From positions 1 through 34,591 of the forward strand of contig DIXO01000060.1 of the NCBI GenBank assembly GCA_002428735.1: a DNA stretch of 34,591 bases, in the 5' to 3' direction. The position numbers and the translations under genes were made by a program. Positions 15,685 through 23,987 of this stretch are shown here, piece by piece. Every line of letters starts with the position of its first letter. Position 1 is the first letter of the stretch. The notes beneath the pieces are model-generated. The model was not told the origin of the DNA, did no database searches, and was given only the letters and a program-made list of their open reading frames with translations. This DNA comes from Syntrophaceae bacterium UBA6078. Lineage in GTDB: Bacteria > Desulfobacterota > Syntrophia > Syntrophales > UBA2210.

Positions 15685-16602
15685 ATGATTCGTTCTTTTG
15701 TTGGAGTGATACGGGGGGTGGTATCCCTCCTGCTGTATTTTGTGAATACGCTCTTCTGGGGGACGCAGATCTTTTTGGTCGCCTTCCTGAAGTTCGTGGT
15801 TCCGCTGAAGGGCTGGCGGAAGTTCTGTAATATCCTCCTGAACGGCATCGCGAACAACTGGATCGCCGTCAATAATTTCAATCAGCGATGTACCGCACGG
15901 ATCCGCTGGGACGTTGAAGGCCTGGATGGCCTGAACCGTAACGAGTGGTACCTGGTCCTGTCGAATCACCAATCCTGGGTCGATATCCTTGTCCTGCAGC
16001 GGATCTTTCACCGGAAGATCCCGTTTCTCAAGTTTTTTCTCAAGAAGGAATTGATATGGGTGCCGATCCTCGGCCTCGCGTGGTGGGCCCTCGATTTTCC
16101 CTTTATGAAACGCTACTCCCAGGCCTTTCTCGAAAAACATCCCCACCTCAAGGGCAGGGATCTTGAGACGACCCGGAAGGCGTGCGAAAAATTCAAGACC
16201 ATCCCGGTTTCTGTCATGAACTTTGTGGAGGGGACCCGATTCAAGGAAACAAAGCACAAACGGCAGCAGTCACCGTATAAGAATCTTCTCCGGCCTAAAG
16301 CCGGCGGCATGGCCTTCGTGTTCCAGGCCATGGGAGAACAACTGCACCGGATTGTGGACGTGACAATTGCGTATCCCGGGGGAGAGAAAAGCTTCTGGGA
16401 ATTCCTCTGCGGGAAGGTGGATGAGATCAAGGTCAGTATCAGAACCTACCCCCTCAGCCGCGAACTGCTGGGCGATTACTTCAATGATTCAGAGTATCGG
16501 GAGAGATTCCAGGCATGGGTGAACGAGTTGTGGGAGGAAAAGGATCGCCAGATCGAGCGGATGATTTGTTCCGGAACCGCATCGGCAAACGGTCAGGGCT
16601 GA
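15685..16602 (+). CDS. PlsC/LPLAT-type acyltransferase (YihG-like)
   Basis: A 305-residue membrane-associated acyltransferase. A hydrophobic N-terminal helix (VVSLLLYFVNTLFWGTQIFL) anchors it. The H-x4-D catalytic motif is NHQSWVD (His95, Asp100) and the phosphate-binding motif is VEGTRF (Glu182). The long spacing and the FLKKELIWVPILGLAWWALDFPFMKR phrase (split here as FLKKELIWVPILGLAW and WALDFPFMKR) resemble the YihG/AGPAT-like branch. It probably acylates a lysophospholipid or similar acceptor. The ATG at 15685 is chosen because AGGGGGA precedes it; an in-frame TTG at 15664 lacks one. It is probably not functionally tied to the glycogen genes. The following 16603-16833 holds no gene I can support. 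Confidence 0.88.
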   Translation: MIRSFVGVIRGVVSLLLYFVNTLFWGTQIFLVAFLKFVVPLKGWRKFCNILLNGIANNWIAVNNFNQRCTARIRWDVEGLDGLNRNEWYLVLSNHQSWVDILVLQRIFHRKIPFLKFFLKKELIWVPILGLAWWALDFPFMKRYSQAFLEKHPHLKGRDLETTRKACEKFKTIPVSVMNFVEGTRFKETKHKRQQSPYKNLLRPKAGGMAFVFQAMGEQLHRIVDVTIAYPGGEKSFWEFLCGKVDEIKVSIRTYPLSRELLGDYFNDSEYRERFQAWVNELWEEKDRQIERMICSGTASANGQG

Positions 16603-16833
16603 TATGTTCCCTGCGTGATCTGGAAGAGTAGAGCTCTCTCTGAGTGCATCATGTACCCCCTTCATTTCCCTGATGGGACGGCATTTCTGCCGGGCCGCTA
16701 CGGGACGGGCTACTCCTTCCGGACCCTGGCGATTGGATCGTCTCACCCATTTGTCATCCCATCATATACACGTCACAGTCGATAGTCCCTCTTATTGGAT
16801 AAGAACGCACATTCGGCACGAAAGGATGAGGCA

Positions 16834-18087
16834 GTGAAAAAGATATCGATTCCGTCACGTCTCTGGTACGAGAACAAGGAATGGGAGCTTACCTTCCCTG
16901 ACAGGTGGGAGGTGGACAATCTCACCTCTCCCGGTTTCGACAAACCCGGTCTTTCTCCCAATGAGATCAAGGACAGGGTGGACCATCCGATTGAAGGTCT
17001 TTCCCTCGAAGAGCTGGCCCGGGGAAAAAAGCAGGCGGTGATCGTTTTTGACGATATGACCCGCCCCACGCCGGTTCGGGATGTGGCGCCCTATGTCATT
17101 GCGGCCCTTCATAGAGCCGGGATGCAGAAAGATCAAATCAGATTCATCTGGGCACTGGGGACCCACGGCGCCTACGACATGATCAATGCCCGGAAGAAAC
17201 TGGGGGAGCATATTGTGGAGAACTATGCGGTTTACAACCACGACCCTTTTCAGAACACCGTTCGGGTGGGGCGCACCCCCACGGGGGTGGAGGTCTGGCT
17301 CAACCGTGAATTCATGAACTGCGATCTCAGGATCGGCATCGGGTGCATCACCGCCCACGTCCACGTGGGATTCGGCGGAGGCGCGAAGATCGTTCTCCCC
17401 GGCATCGCCGGCATCGAGTCGATCAACCAGTTTCACAATCAGATGTACCGCGACCGGAGCCGGGTAGGACTGGGGAACTTTGACGGAAACATCATGCGCG
17501 CAGAATGCGACGCCGCCGGAGACATGGCGGGACTGGACTTCAAGATAGACTGTCTCATCAACCGCCGGGGAGAGATCGCCAGTCTCTACGCCGGACCATT
17601 CAGGGCGACCCACCAGGCCGGAGGGGAGGAGGGAAAGGATCATTACGGCATCCCCCACGCTACGGGGTACGATATCGCTGTCTCCAATGCCTACGGGAAG
17701 GCCAATGAATCGGCCATTGCGCGGTTCATGTCGTTGATAGCACTGAAACCTGATGGTACGGGTACGTCAGTTCTCATTGCCGATGCGCCGGAAGGGCAGG
17801 TTCCCCACTACGTCATGCGAAGCTGGGGGACCGACTACGGTGGCCGTCACTTCCAACCCAAAATCCGAGGGAAAGGGATGATACAGAAGACCATGAAACG
17901 GCTTCTCGTCATGGCCCCCCATCCCGATCCGACGATGCTCGATCTGATCTGCCACATCGACGACGCGACCATTGTAAAGACCTGGCCGGAGGCGCTCGCC
18001 CTCCTTGAGGAGGATTATCCCGGAGACGCCCGGGTGGCCGTAATCCAGGACGGCACCATGCAGTACATGAAAAGACCGGGAGAATGA
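16834..18087 (+). CDS. larA: LarA-family nickel-pincer hydroxy-acid racemase/epimerase
   Basis: A 417-residue LarA/DUF2088 enzyme that interconverts stereoisomers of a 2-hydroxy acid by transient hydride transfer on a nickel pincer cofactor. All cofactor and catalytic residues known from Lactiplantibacillus LarA are present at near-identical positions: His111 (THGAYD), His175 (ITAHVHVGFGG), pincer-forming Lys185 (GGGAKIVLPG) and His201 (NQFHNQM). The FDDMTRPTP motif is also typical. The GTG at 16834 is preferred because AAAGGATGAGG precedes it and the upstream in-frame TTG (16795) has no site. The stop overlaps the next start (ATGA). The cofactor-making larB, larC and larE genes are not in the window. 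The substrate is unknown: the superfamily covers lactate, malate, phenyllactate and sugar acids, and the UxaA-type partners suggest a sugar acid or sulfolactate-like acid. Confidence 0.88.
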   Translation: MKKISIPSRLWYENKEWELTFPDRWEVDNLTSPGFDKPGLSPNEIKDRVDHPIEGLSLEELARGKKQAVIVFDDMTRPTPVRDVAPYVIAALHRAGMQKDQIRFIWALGTHGAYDMINARKKLGEHIVENYAVYNHDPFQNTVRVGRTPTGVEVWLNREFMNCDLRIGIGCITAHVHVGFGGGAKIVLPGIAGIESINQFHNQMYRDRSRVGLGNFDGNIMRAECDAAGDMAGLDFKIDCLINRRGEIASLYAGPFRATHQAGGEEGKDHYGIPHATGYDIAVSNAYGKANESAIARFMSLIALKPDGTGTSVLIADAPEGQVPHYVMRSWGTDYGGRHFQPKIRGKGMIQKTMKRLLVMAPHPDPTMLDLICHIDDATIVKTWPEALALLEEDYPGDARVAVIQDGTMQYMKRPGE

Positions 18088-18368
18088 CGCATATCATGCG
18101 GGATAATGTGCTGATTATCAATGAGCGGGACAACGTGGCCGTGGCACTGCGCGACCTTGCTGCGGGGGAGAAGATCCTGTGCGCCGGTGTAGAAGGGCTG
18201 ATCGCCGGAGAGGCGATCCCGGCGAGCCACAAGATCGCGCTGTGCGACATAGCGGCCGGGGAGGAGATTATCAAATACGGCGAGACGGTCGGGGTCAGCT
18301 CGCGGGATATCGCCCGCGGCGCCTGGGTGCATACCCATAACCTGGAACGGGATCGATGGAAAAAATAA
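18084..18368 (+). CDS. SAF-domain small subunit of UxaA/SuyA-type lyase
   Basis: A 94-residue protein matching the SAF domain that forms the N-terminal part of altronate dehydratase (UxaA) and the separate small subunit of galactarate- and sulfolactate-type lyases (SuyA). DNVAVALRDLAAGEKI, ASHKIALCDIAAGEEIIKYGE and GVSSRDIARGAWVHTHNL are the typical phrases. The His-containing end (HTHN) fits the family. It overlaps the LarA stop by four bases and the large-subunit start by 13 bases, so all three are almost certainly one operon and this is a subunit, not a fragment. An internal ATG at 18096 is an alternative start. Confidence 0.88.
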   Translation: MTHIMRDNVLIINERDNVAVALRDLAAGEKILCAGVEGLIAGEAIPASHKIALCDIAAGEEIIKYGETVGVSSRDIARGAWVHTHNLERDRWKK

Positions 18369-19525
18369 GGGAAATAACCGGATACCGCCGGAGCGACGGC
18401 CGGACGGGGATTCGGAATCACGTCCTGGTGATCCCCGCCGTTGCCTGCGTCAACGGCGTCGTCAACCGCGTTGCGCGCGAGGTTCCCGAGGCGGTCTGCG
18501 TTACCCACGGCCACGGGTGCGGCCGGGGAAATCCGCGCGATATGGAAATCCTCTTTCGGGTCCTTTCGGGCATGATACGGAACCCCAACGTCGGGGCCGC
18601 CGTTCTGATCGGCCTGGGATGCGAGGTGTCAAATTTTCGGGCCCTGGAGCCGCATCTTGAAAGAATCGGAAAACCCCTGACCATACTCAATGTCCAGGAT
18701 GATGGCGGATCCCTCCGGACCGCGGACAAAGGGAGCGAAGCCGCGCGCCGCTACCGGGAAGAGCTGAAGAAGCAGCATCGGGAGCCCCTTTCCTGGGTGG
18801 ATCTCCTTGTTTCCATCGAGTGCGGCGGATCCGATGCCATGTCTGGCGTGACCGCCAACGTCGCCATCGGGGCCGTATCGGACTGGCTGGTGGACCAGGG
18901 AGCGACGGTCATGTTCGGCGAGAACACGGAGATGATCGGGACGGCCCACATCCTGGCGCGCCGGGCGAAGAATCGGGAGGTGGCAGAGCGGATCTCGGAA
19001 ATGGTGGACCGGGCCGACGAGCTGAACCGCGAAACCATGGGGGAGTTGGCGGCCATGGTGATTACGCCGGGGAACATGGACGGAGGAATGAGCACCATTG
19101 CTGAAAAATCCATGGGATGCATCGCCAAGGGAGGAACGAGAGCGATCAACGAGGTGGTGGATTACGGTGCCGTCCCCGCGGAAAAGGGGCTGATTCTTCA
19201 GGATGGGCCGGGGTACGACGCCGATTCCATGGCGGGGTTTGCGGCGAGCGGGTCCCAGTTGATGCTCTTCTCGACGGGCAGAGGCACGCCGGCCGGATTC
19301 CCCACGATTCCCGTCATCAAGGTGGCGAGCAACAGCCGCCTGTACGGAGCCATGCAAGACGACATGGATATCAACGCCGGGGATCTAGTGGAAGGAAAGC
19401 CGCTCAACGCGCTGAGAGACGAGATGATCGATCTGATGATCCGGGTGATCAACGGCGAACCGACGAAACCGGAGGCGAACGGGATGGGGGTCTTTACCTT
19501 CATGACCGTTCACCCGCCTTTCTAA
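18356..19525 (+). CDS. UxaA/SuyB-type large subunit of a hydroxy-acid lyase
   Basis: A 389-residue protein homologous to the C-terminal catalytic region of altronate/galactarate dehydratases and to the large subunit of (2R)-sulfolactate sulfo-lyase (SuyB, about the same length). Motifs include YRRSDGRTGIRNHVLVIPAV, THGHGCGRGN, IGLGCEVSN, SIECGGSDAMSGVTANVAIG and FGENTEMIGTAH; the Cys/His residues in these motifs are those that hold the metal in the family. With the upstream SAF subunit it forms a two-part enzyme that eliminates water (or sulfite) from a 2-hydroxy acid. The split architecture matches SuyAB better than single-chain UxaA, but family membership alone does not fix the substrate. 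Confidence 0.88.
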   Translation: MEKIREITGYRRSDGRTGIRNHVLVIPAVACVNGVVNRVAREVPEAVCVTHGHGCGRGNPRDMEILFRVLSGMIRNPNVGAAVLIGLGCEVSNFRALEPHLERIGKPLTILNVQDDGGSLRTADKGSEAARRYREELKKQHREPLSWVDLLVSIECGGSDAMSGVTANVAIGAVSDWLVDQGATVMFGENTEMIGTAHILARRAKNREVAERISEMVDRADELNRETMGELAAMVITPGNMDGGMSTIAEKSMGCIAKGGTRAINEVVDYGAVPAEKGLILQDGPGYDADSMAGFAASGSQLMLFSTGRGTPAGFPTIPVIKVASNSRLYGAMQDDMDINAGDLVEGKPLNALRDEMIDLMIRVINGEPTKPEANGMGVFTFMTVHPPF

Positions 19526-19531
19526 ATACAC

Positions 19532-19564
19532 ACCACGGATGAAGGAAGACCCACACGTGGTTTT
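19532..19564 (+). terminator. weak terminator-like hairpin after the lyase operon
   Basis: Arms ACCACG (19532-19537) and CGTGGT (19556-19561) pair around an 18-base loop and are followed by TTT. It lies directly after the large-subunit stop and before the oppositely oriented gene. A second imperfect inverted repeat (19573-19582 with 19627-19636, nine of ten bases) lies in the remaining spacer. Both are modest, so confidence is low. Confidence 0.3.
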
Positions 19565-19668
19565 ACAAAACAAGATGCAGCCTTATGCGCTTCGCGTGGC
19601 GTTGGGACGACAATCATTCGTTTGCCGGTTGCATCTCGAATCCTGCTATTTCGTTTTGAGGAGCGTCC

Positions 19669-21897
19669 TTAAAAGTTCAAGGTCATGAGGCTTGATGGCA
19701 CATTGGTCGGTGTATGGAGAATTTTTCTGCCATCTTTTTCCGTTGTATTTTCTCCGGCGATACTCTTGACCACTCTGATAGATTTTCTTATGTGGCGGAT
19801 AAATTCTTCGGCGGGCATGATCTCAATATTAATTCTGGTTGTAGAGCAAATACATATGTCATCTTTTGCGGCAGTTTCTGCAAGCCGGATGGCTTCATTC
19901 AAGATATTCAAAACCCTTGTTGCGATGCTGAGCGTTCGTTGGAGAGAAAAATCCCATAAGGCAATCGCGTGAGAAAAATGCGCATTGGGGCGATATGAAC
20001 GAAGCGAAATCGATTCCTCATGTATTTTGAAACGTTTCACAAAGAGTTTCTCTATAAAATCGATGCTGTCTTCTTTCGCAAAAGTTCCTCTTGTCGGCAT
20101 AAGTTGCCATAACCTTTCTGCGGATGGGCGTGCCATGATATCCGATCTTCCGTCGATGGGCTTTTCAGCATTGGTAAAGATTTCTTCGTCATTTTTCAGA
20201 ATGGTTCTCAGCACTCTTACGACGTTGAGATAAAAGGAAGATCGAATGGCGAACGGCGATACTGCCACCGCCTCTTGAAGTCGGTATTCTGCCGCATCAA
20301 TGCAATTGTAAACAGTCTTTTTGAGGTCTGTCATCGAGTAAAGCGGTTCTGATTCTTTGTCTGAGCTGCGAAGATGCCGCAGGGTCATGATTGCTTTCGT
20401 TAGAAAGAGCAGAGCGTATTCGCAGAAGAAATATTCTGACTTCGATGCACAATTTTCAATGATATATAATGCTTCGTGCTCCGCTTGATGGAAAAAAATG
20501 TCCGCTACAGAATACGACGGAGCGTCGAGGGCAAGTTCGCGAAGAAGATTCATTCGTAAAGTTCTTGCTGTGGTATCTGTCGGATCGATGCTGAGGATGA
20601 TGCGAAGAACCTCAATCGCTTCCTGAAACCGCCTCCTGTAATATAAAGTTTTCGCAATTTCAGTGCCGAGTATGGAATTATGCGGGAACCTCAAGAATGT
20701 TTTAATTGCATTAGTTTTATCATTCTCGAGGTTCTCGAAACCGGATTCCTGCGGAAGCCCTAAAAGGGGGGGGAGCGTCTCTCTATCCGACAGGTTGTTC
20801 TTTAGAAGCGTGTCATCCAGCAGGTCCTGAATAAAATCAAAGTATAGTACGCTCCAGAAGGCTGTAAGCCACCAGATGCGCAACACCTCACCATTGAACA
20901 AAGTCGTTTCACTGGGATGCTGGCAGAGGATGACGCGGATATCGTTAATGAGCAAGCATTGACGGACATAATCTGAAACTCGAATAGTGGGGTCGCCGGA
21001 TAATTTAGCGCTGAGGATTGGGAAGAGATAACTGTCGAGGGTGTTAAATTCTCCGGCAACGATGCCGATAGATAAGAATCTTTTCTGACTGAAGTGCTTT
21101 GATAAGATCCAGCGAATAGCAACCTGATGGGTCAGGGAGACGGCGTTCTTGAGGCACGGGCGATACGATGCAGGGTCACTTGAAATAGATTCTTTGGGAA
21201 TGTTGATATACAGAGTAGTAAAATCATGAGAATAGATCTTTCCCCACTGGCCATTCAAAGGACCTCCCGTCATATGGTCAAGATAGTCGCGGATAGCTTT
21301 CTTAAGCCAGTTCATTACTGAATGATCGATCACATCACCGCGACTGTATAAGGCAAACCCGATTCTTACCCCTTCCCTATATTGTTCAATCGGTTTATCC
21401 TTTGGGCACAGTTTCATCAAGGTTTCAAAGTTCCATTTTGGCCCAAGTTCAGTCCTTTCGTGCCCCAGCCAAAAGGCGATACTTCGAAGAGCGTTCTGTT
21501 TGGAGACCGTATCCGCCGGTTTTGTTTTCAATCGTGTCAGCATGGGGTTGCTGACCCGGGGCAGAGCTATCTTGTTATCTTCCATCAAAGAGTTAATTCG
21601 ATCGATGAGTGACCGGACAGAGAGATTAAATTTTAACAACTCTTCCTTTTTTTCAATCACCTTCGAAAAGGTGAGATGATCGGGTGGCGTGCAGTCTTCT
21701 TCTTTTTGGGTATGTTGGGCAATGAAGGAGGCGAGACTGTTGAAATCGTTTTTTTTAATGAGATTGTTTCTCTTTGCAAAATCAACAAACGATTGAAGGG
21801 CGGGCATGTTACTACTGTCTGCGGCAAATTTTGAGAGCGATTCTTCAGTTGGAAACACGGCAAGAAGTGATGCCATAAATTTATTGCGGTGGTTCAT
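19669..21897 (-). CDS. unrecognised 742-residue protein with a TPR-like segment
   Basis: A leftward, soluble, helix-rich protein that I do not recognise. The ATG at 21897 is preferred because AAAGGA lies upstream; an in-frame GTG at 21927 would add ten residues. The N terminus (LLAVFPTEESLSKFAADSS, then FVDFAKRNNLI) looks like a small helical domain of about 60 residues, faintly like effector-associated or death-like adaptor domains. The middle contains a Trp/Phe-rich region (LRIWWLTAFWSVLYFDFIQD). Around residues 420-465 a TPR-like helix pair is visible (LGTEIAKTLYYRRRFQEAIE, IILSIDPTD). No catalytic motif was found. Base composition is visibly more AT-rich than the glycogen block, and it is alone on its strand, suggesting horizontal acquisition. 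Function unknown. Confidence 0.75.
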   Translation of the reverse strand: MNHRNKFMASLLAVFPTEESLSKFAADSSNMPALQSFVDFAKRNNLIKKNDFNSLASFIAQHTQKEEDCTPPDHLTFSKVIEKKEELLKFNLSVRSLIDRINSLMEDNKIALPRVSNPMLTRLKTKPADTVSKQNALRSIAFWLGHERTELGPKWNFETLMKLCPKDKPIEQYREGVRIGFALYSRGDVIDHSVMNWLKKAIRDYLDHMTGGPLNGQWGKIYSHDFTTLYINIPKESISSDPASYRPCLKNAVSLTHQVAIRWILSKHFSQKRFLSIGIVAGEFNTLDSYLFPILSAKLSGDPTIRVSDYVRQCLLINDIRVILCQHPSETTLFNGEVLRIWWLTAFWSVLYFDFIQDLLDDTLLKNNLSDRETLPPLLGLPQESGFENLENDKTNAIKTFLRFPHNSILGTEIAKTLYYRRRFQEAIEVLRIILSIDPTDTTARTLRMNLLRELALDAPSYSVADIFFHQAEHEALYIIENCASKSEYFFCEYALLFLTKAIMTLRHLRSSDKESEPLYSMTDLKKTVYNCIDAAEYRLQEAVAVSPFAIRSSFYLNVVRVLRTILKNDEEIFTNAEKPIDGRSDIMARPSAERLWQLMPTRGTFAKEDSIDFIEKLFVKRFKIHEESISLRSYRPNAHFSHAIALWDFSLQRTLSIATRVLNILNEAIRLAETAAKDDICICSTTRINIEIMPAEEFIRHIRKSIRVVKSIAGENTTEKDGRKILHTPTNVPSSLMTLNF

Positions 21898-21948
21898 GTT
21901 TTTATTTTCCTTTGATCGGATGCTCACCTGTCGTTTCAGGTACTCACA

Positions 21949-21964
21949 TTCTATTGCAATAGAA
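21949..21964. promoter_or_regulatory. 16-bp perfect palindrome between divergent genes
   Basis: TTCTATTGCAATAGAA is a perfect inverted repeat without spacer, placed about 50 bases before the leftward 742-residue gene and about 260 bases before the rightward CoA-ligase gene. The position between divergent genes and the symmetry suggest a dimeric regulator binding site. No regulator gene is adjacent. The remaining interval 21965-22221 is AT-rich and contains a TATAAT at 22010-22015 and a small stem TGTTTC/GAAACA at 22068-22082, but no coding sequence. Confidence 0.4.
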
Positions 21965-22150
21965 ACATCCTTTATATGAAACGGTGATATTTCGGTATGA
22001 AATACTATTTATAATGAAACACAGAAAAAGCTTGACCAGTTTCCTGAAAAACCGTATCTCAGAAAGGTGTTTCGGGGAAACATGGTTTTAAAAAATCTAT
22101 CCCTGAAAGTGCATTTCAAAAATGGCACGTTTACTCGCTTGAAATATGTT

Positions 22151-22178
22151 TTGTCAAGAAAATCTTTTGAACTTTAAA
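22151..22178 (+). promoter_or_regulatory. candidate promoter of the CoA-ligase/reductase operon
   Basis: TTGTCA (22151-22156) and TTTAAA (22173-22178) are spaced by 16 bases, giving a plausible sigma70-like promoter about 40 bases upstream of the ligase start. Neighbouring AT-rich bases allow alternative pairs, such as TTGAAC with GAATAT further right. The ligase ribosome site AAAGGAGG (22202-22209) follows. Confidence 0.3.
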
Positions 22179-22221
22179 AGTTGTCCTTTTGAATATCTTG
22201 TAAAGGAGGCATCGCTGATTC

Positions 22222-23922
22222 ATGTACGAAAAGAAACCATGGCTGAAATTCTATAATAATATACCGGAAACGATCGATTATCCCAGAGTAACAATGTACG
22301 AAGCCCTGATGCGGAGCGTTGAAGGATCTCCCGAAAAAATCGCTTATGATTACTTGAATTACACCTCAACATACCGGAAGTTTGGCAGTGAAATCGATTT
22401 GTGTGCCAACGCATTGGCCGGTATCGGGATGAAAAAGGGAGATACAGTCACCATTGCCATGCCCACCTGCCCTCAGGGGATCATATGTTTTTATGCCGCC
22501 AATAAGCTGGGGGTGATCGCCAGCATGATTCATCCTCTCTCAACAGTCAAGGAGATAACGTACTATCTCAATGTGGCGAACAGTCGACATGTTCTTGTCA
22601 TGGAAGAGCATTACGGTAAATTAAAAGAGGTTGGGGATGCGGTGCCTCTGGAGGCTCTCATCTTGGCGCGGGCGTCTGATTTTCCTCCTGACGTGCAGAA
22701 AAAAGAGTCAACAAACCGGCATCCGGATCCGAGAGTTCATTTTTGGACTGATATCATGGCGGCTTCATATCCCGAAGCGCCGAGGGCACGCATGGATACG
22801 GATGAGATGGCCGTCATTCTTTATAGTGGAGGAACAACTGGTTTCCCCAAGGGGATCATGCTTTCCAATTACAACTTTATCAGTGAGGGTATGATGGCTG
22901 GGGCCTGGGGAATGAAAGCGATTCAGGATCTTTCTGTTTTGGTAATTCTCCCAATCTTTCATGGTTTCGGCTTGGGGATTGCCTGTAACGCCACTTTTAT
23001 GTGTGGTGGTAAGGCCATCCTTGTTCCTCATTTTACCCCGGAAACTTTTGCCCAACTCATCAAGAGCAAGCGGCCTTCTTATATTACAGGGGTTCCCACC
23101 CTTTACGATGCTCTCAGCCGCAATCCTGTATTCCAGACTGCCGATCTCAGTTGCTTGAAAACCGCCCGATGCGGAGCCGATACTCTTCCGCGGACAGTCA
23201 AAGAGCGGTTTGAGGAAATTGTGCGGCGTCAGGGGGGGGATGTAAGATTGCTGGAAGGGTATGGTTTAACAGAAGCGGTAACGGGTATTATGTCCACACC
23301 CTTTGACGGGTATCGAGAGGGAAGTGTCGGGATACCCTATCCGGATATGCTGGCGAAGGTTGTCAAGATCGGCACTACGGAAGAGGCGGCCGTCGGCGAA
23401 GAGGGCGAACTGTGCGTCAGCGGTCCCGCTGTCATGCTGGGGTATTTGGGGCAACCTGAGGAAACCGCCGAAGCATTGCGTAAACACGAAGACGGACGAA
23501 TCTGGCTCCATACCGGTGATATTTTTACGATGGATGAGGACGGCTATTTTTATTTTAAACTGCGCTTAAAAAGGATGATCAAGTCTTCGGGCATGAATGT
23601 TTATCCGGCACAGGTAGAAGATATTATGCGGAAGCACCCCGATGTTCTCGACGCCTGTGTAATCGGGGTTCCCGATCAAGCACAGGTTGAACGGGTTAAG
23701 GCCTTTGTCATCCTCAAGAACAGGTCGAAAGAGAGTCCGGAGATGGCCCAGTCGTTAATCGCACATTGCCGAGAGCATCTGATCAAATGGTCCTGCCCCC
23801 GGGATGTGGAATTCCGGGAACGCTTTCCTCTTACCCGGGTGGGTAAAACAGCCTATACCGTTCTTGAACAGGAAGAGGTTGCCAAACTCAAAGCCGAGGG
23901 CAAATATACCGGTGGAAAATAG
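22222..23922 (+). CDS. acyl-CoA synthetase / AMP-dependent CoA ligase
   Basis: A 566-residue member of the ANL superfamily that activates a carboxylic acid to its CoA thioester via an acyl-adenylate. The P-loop SGGTTGFPKG spans residues 202-211; GYGLTEAV, HTGDIFTMDEDGYF and the hinge LRLKRMIKSSGMNVYP are present. The catalytic C-domain lysine is Lys542 in TRVGKTAY. It is somewhat longer than typical benzoate-CoA ligases (about 525), so an aliphatic or alicyclic acid is equally possible. It is first in a run of same-strand genes leading into a BzdNOPQ-like set, and activation to the CoA ester is exactly what those enzymes need. AAAGGAGG precedes the start. Confidence 0.93.
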   Translation: MYEKKPWLKFYNNIPETIDYPRVTMYEALMRSVEGSPEKIAYDYLNYTSTYRKFGSEIDLCANALAGIGMKKGDTVTIAMPTCPQGIICFYAANKLGVIASMIHPLSTVKEITYYLNVANSRHVLVMEEHYGKLKEVGDAVPLEALILARASDFPPDVQKKESTNRHPDPRVHFWTDIMAASYPEAPRARMDTDEMAVILYSGGTTGFPKGIMLSNYNFISEGMMAGAWGMKAIQDLSVLVILPIFHGFGLGIACNATFMCGGKAILVPHFTPETFAQLIKSKRPSYITGVPTLYDALSRNPVFQTADLSCLKTARCGADTLPRTVKERFEEIVRRQGGDVRLLEGYGLTEAVTGIMSTPFDGYREGSVGIPYPDMLAKVVKIGTTEEAAVGEEGELCVSGPAVMLGYLGQPEETAEALRKHEDGRIWLHTGDIFTMDEDGYFYFKLRLKRMIKSSGMNVYPAQVEDIMRKHPDVLDACVIGVPDQAQVERVKAFVILKNRSKESPEMAQSLIAHCREHLIKWSCPRDVEFRERFPLTRVGKTAYTVLEQEEVAKLKAEGKYTGGK

Positions 23923-23987
23923 ATCGAAAGAAGCGAAGGCGTTTGTTTAAATGACCAGGATTTGACTTTTATCACAGGGAGATTCGA

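Noticed and set aside
22068..22082. Stem TGTTTC/GAAACA as a terminator or riboswitch in the ligase leader
   Set aside because: Only six base pairs, a three-base loop and no uninterrupted T run. It may be a chance structure in AT-rich DNA.
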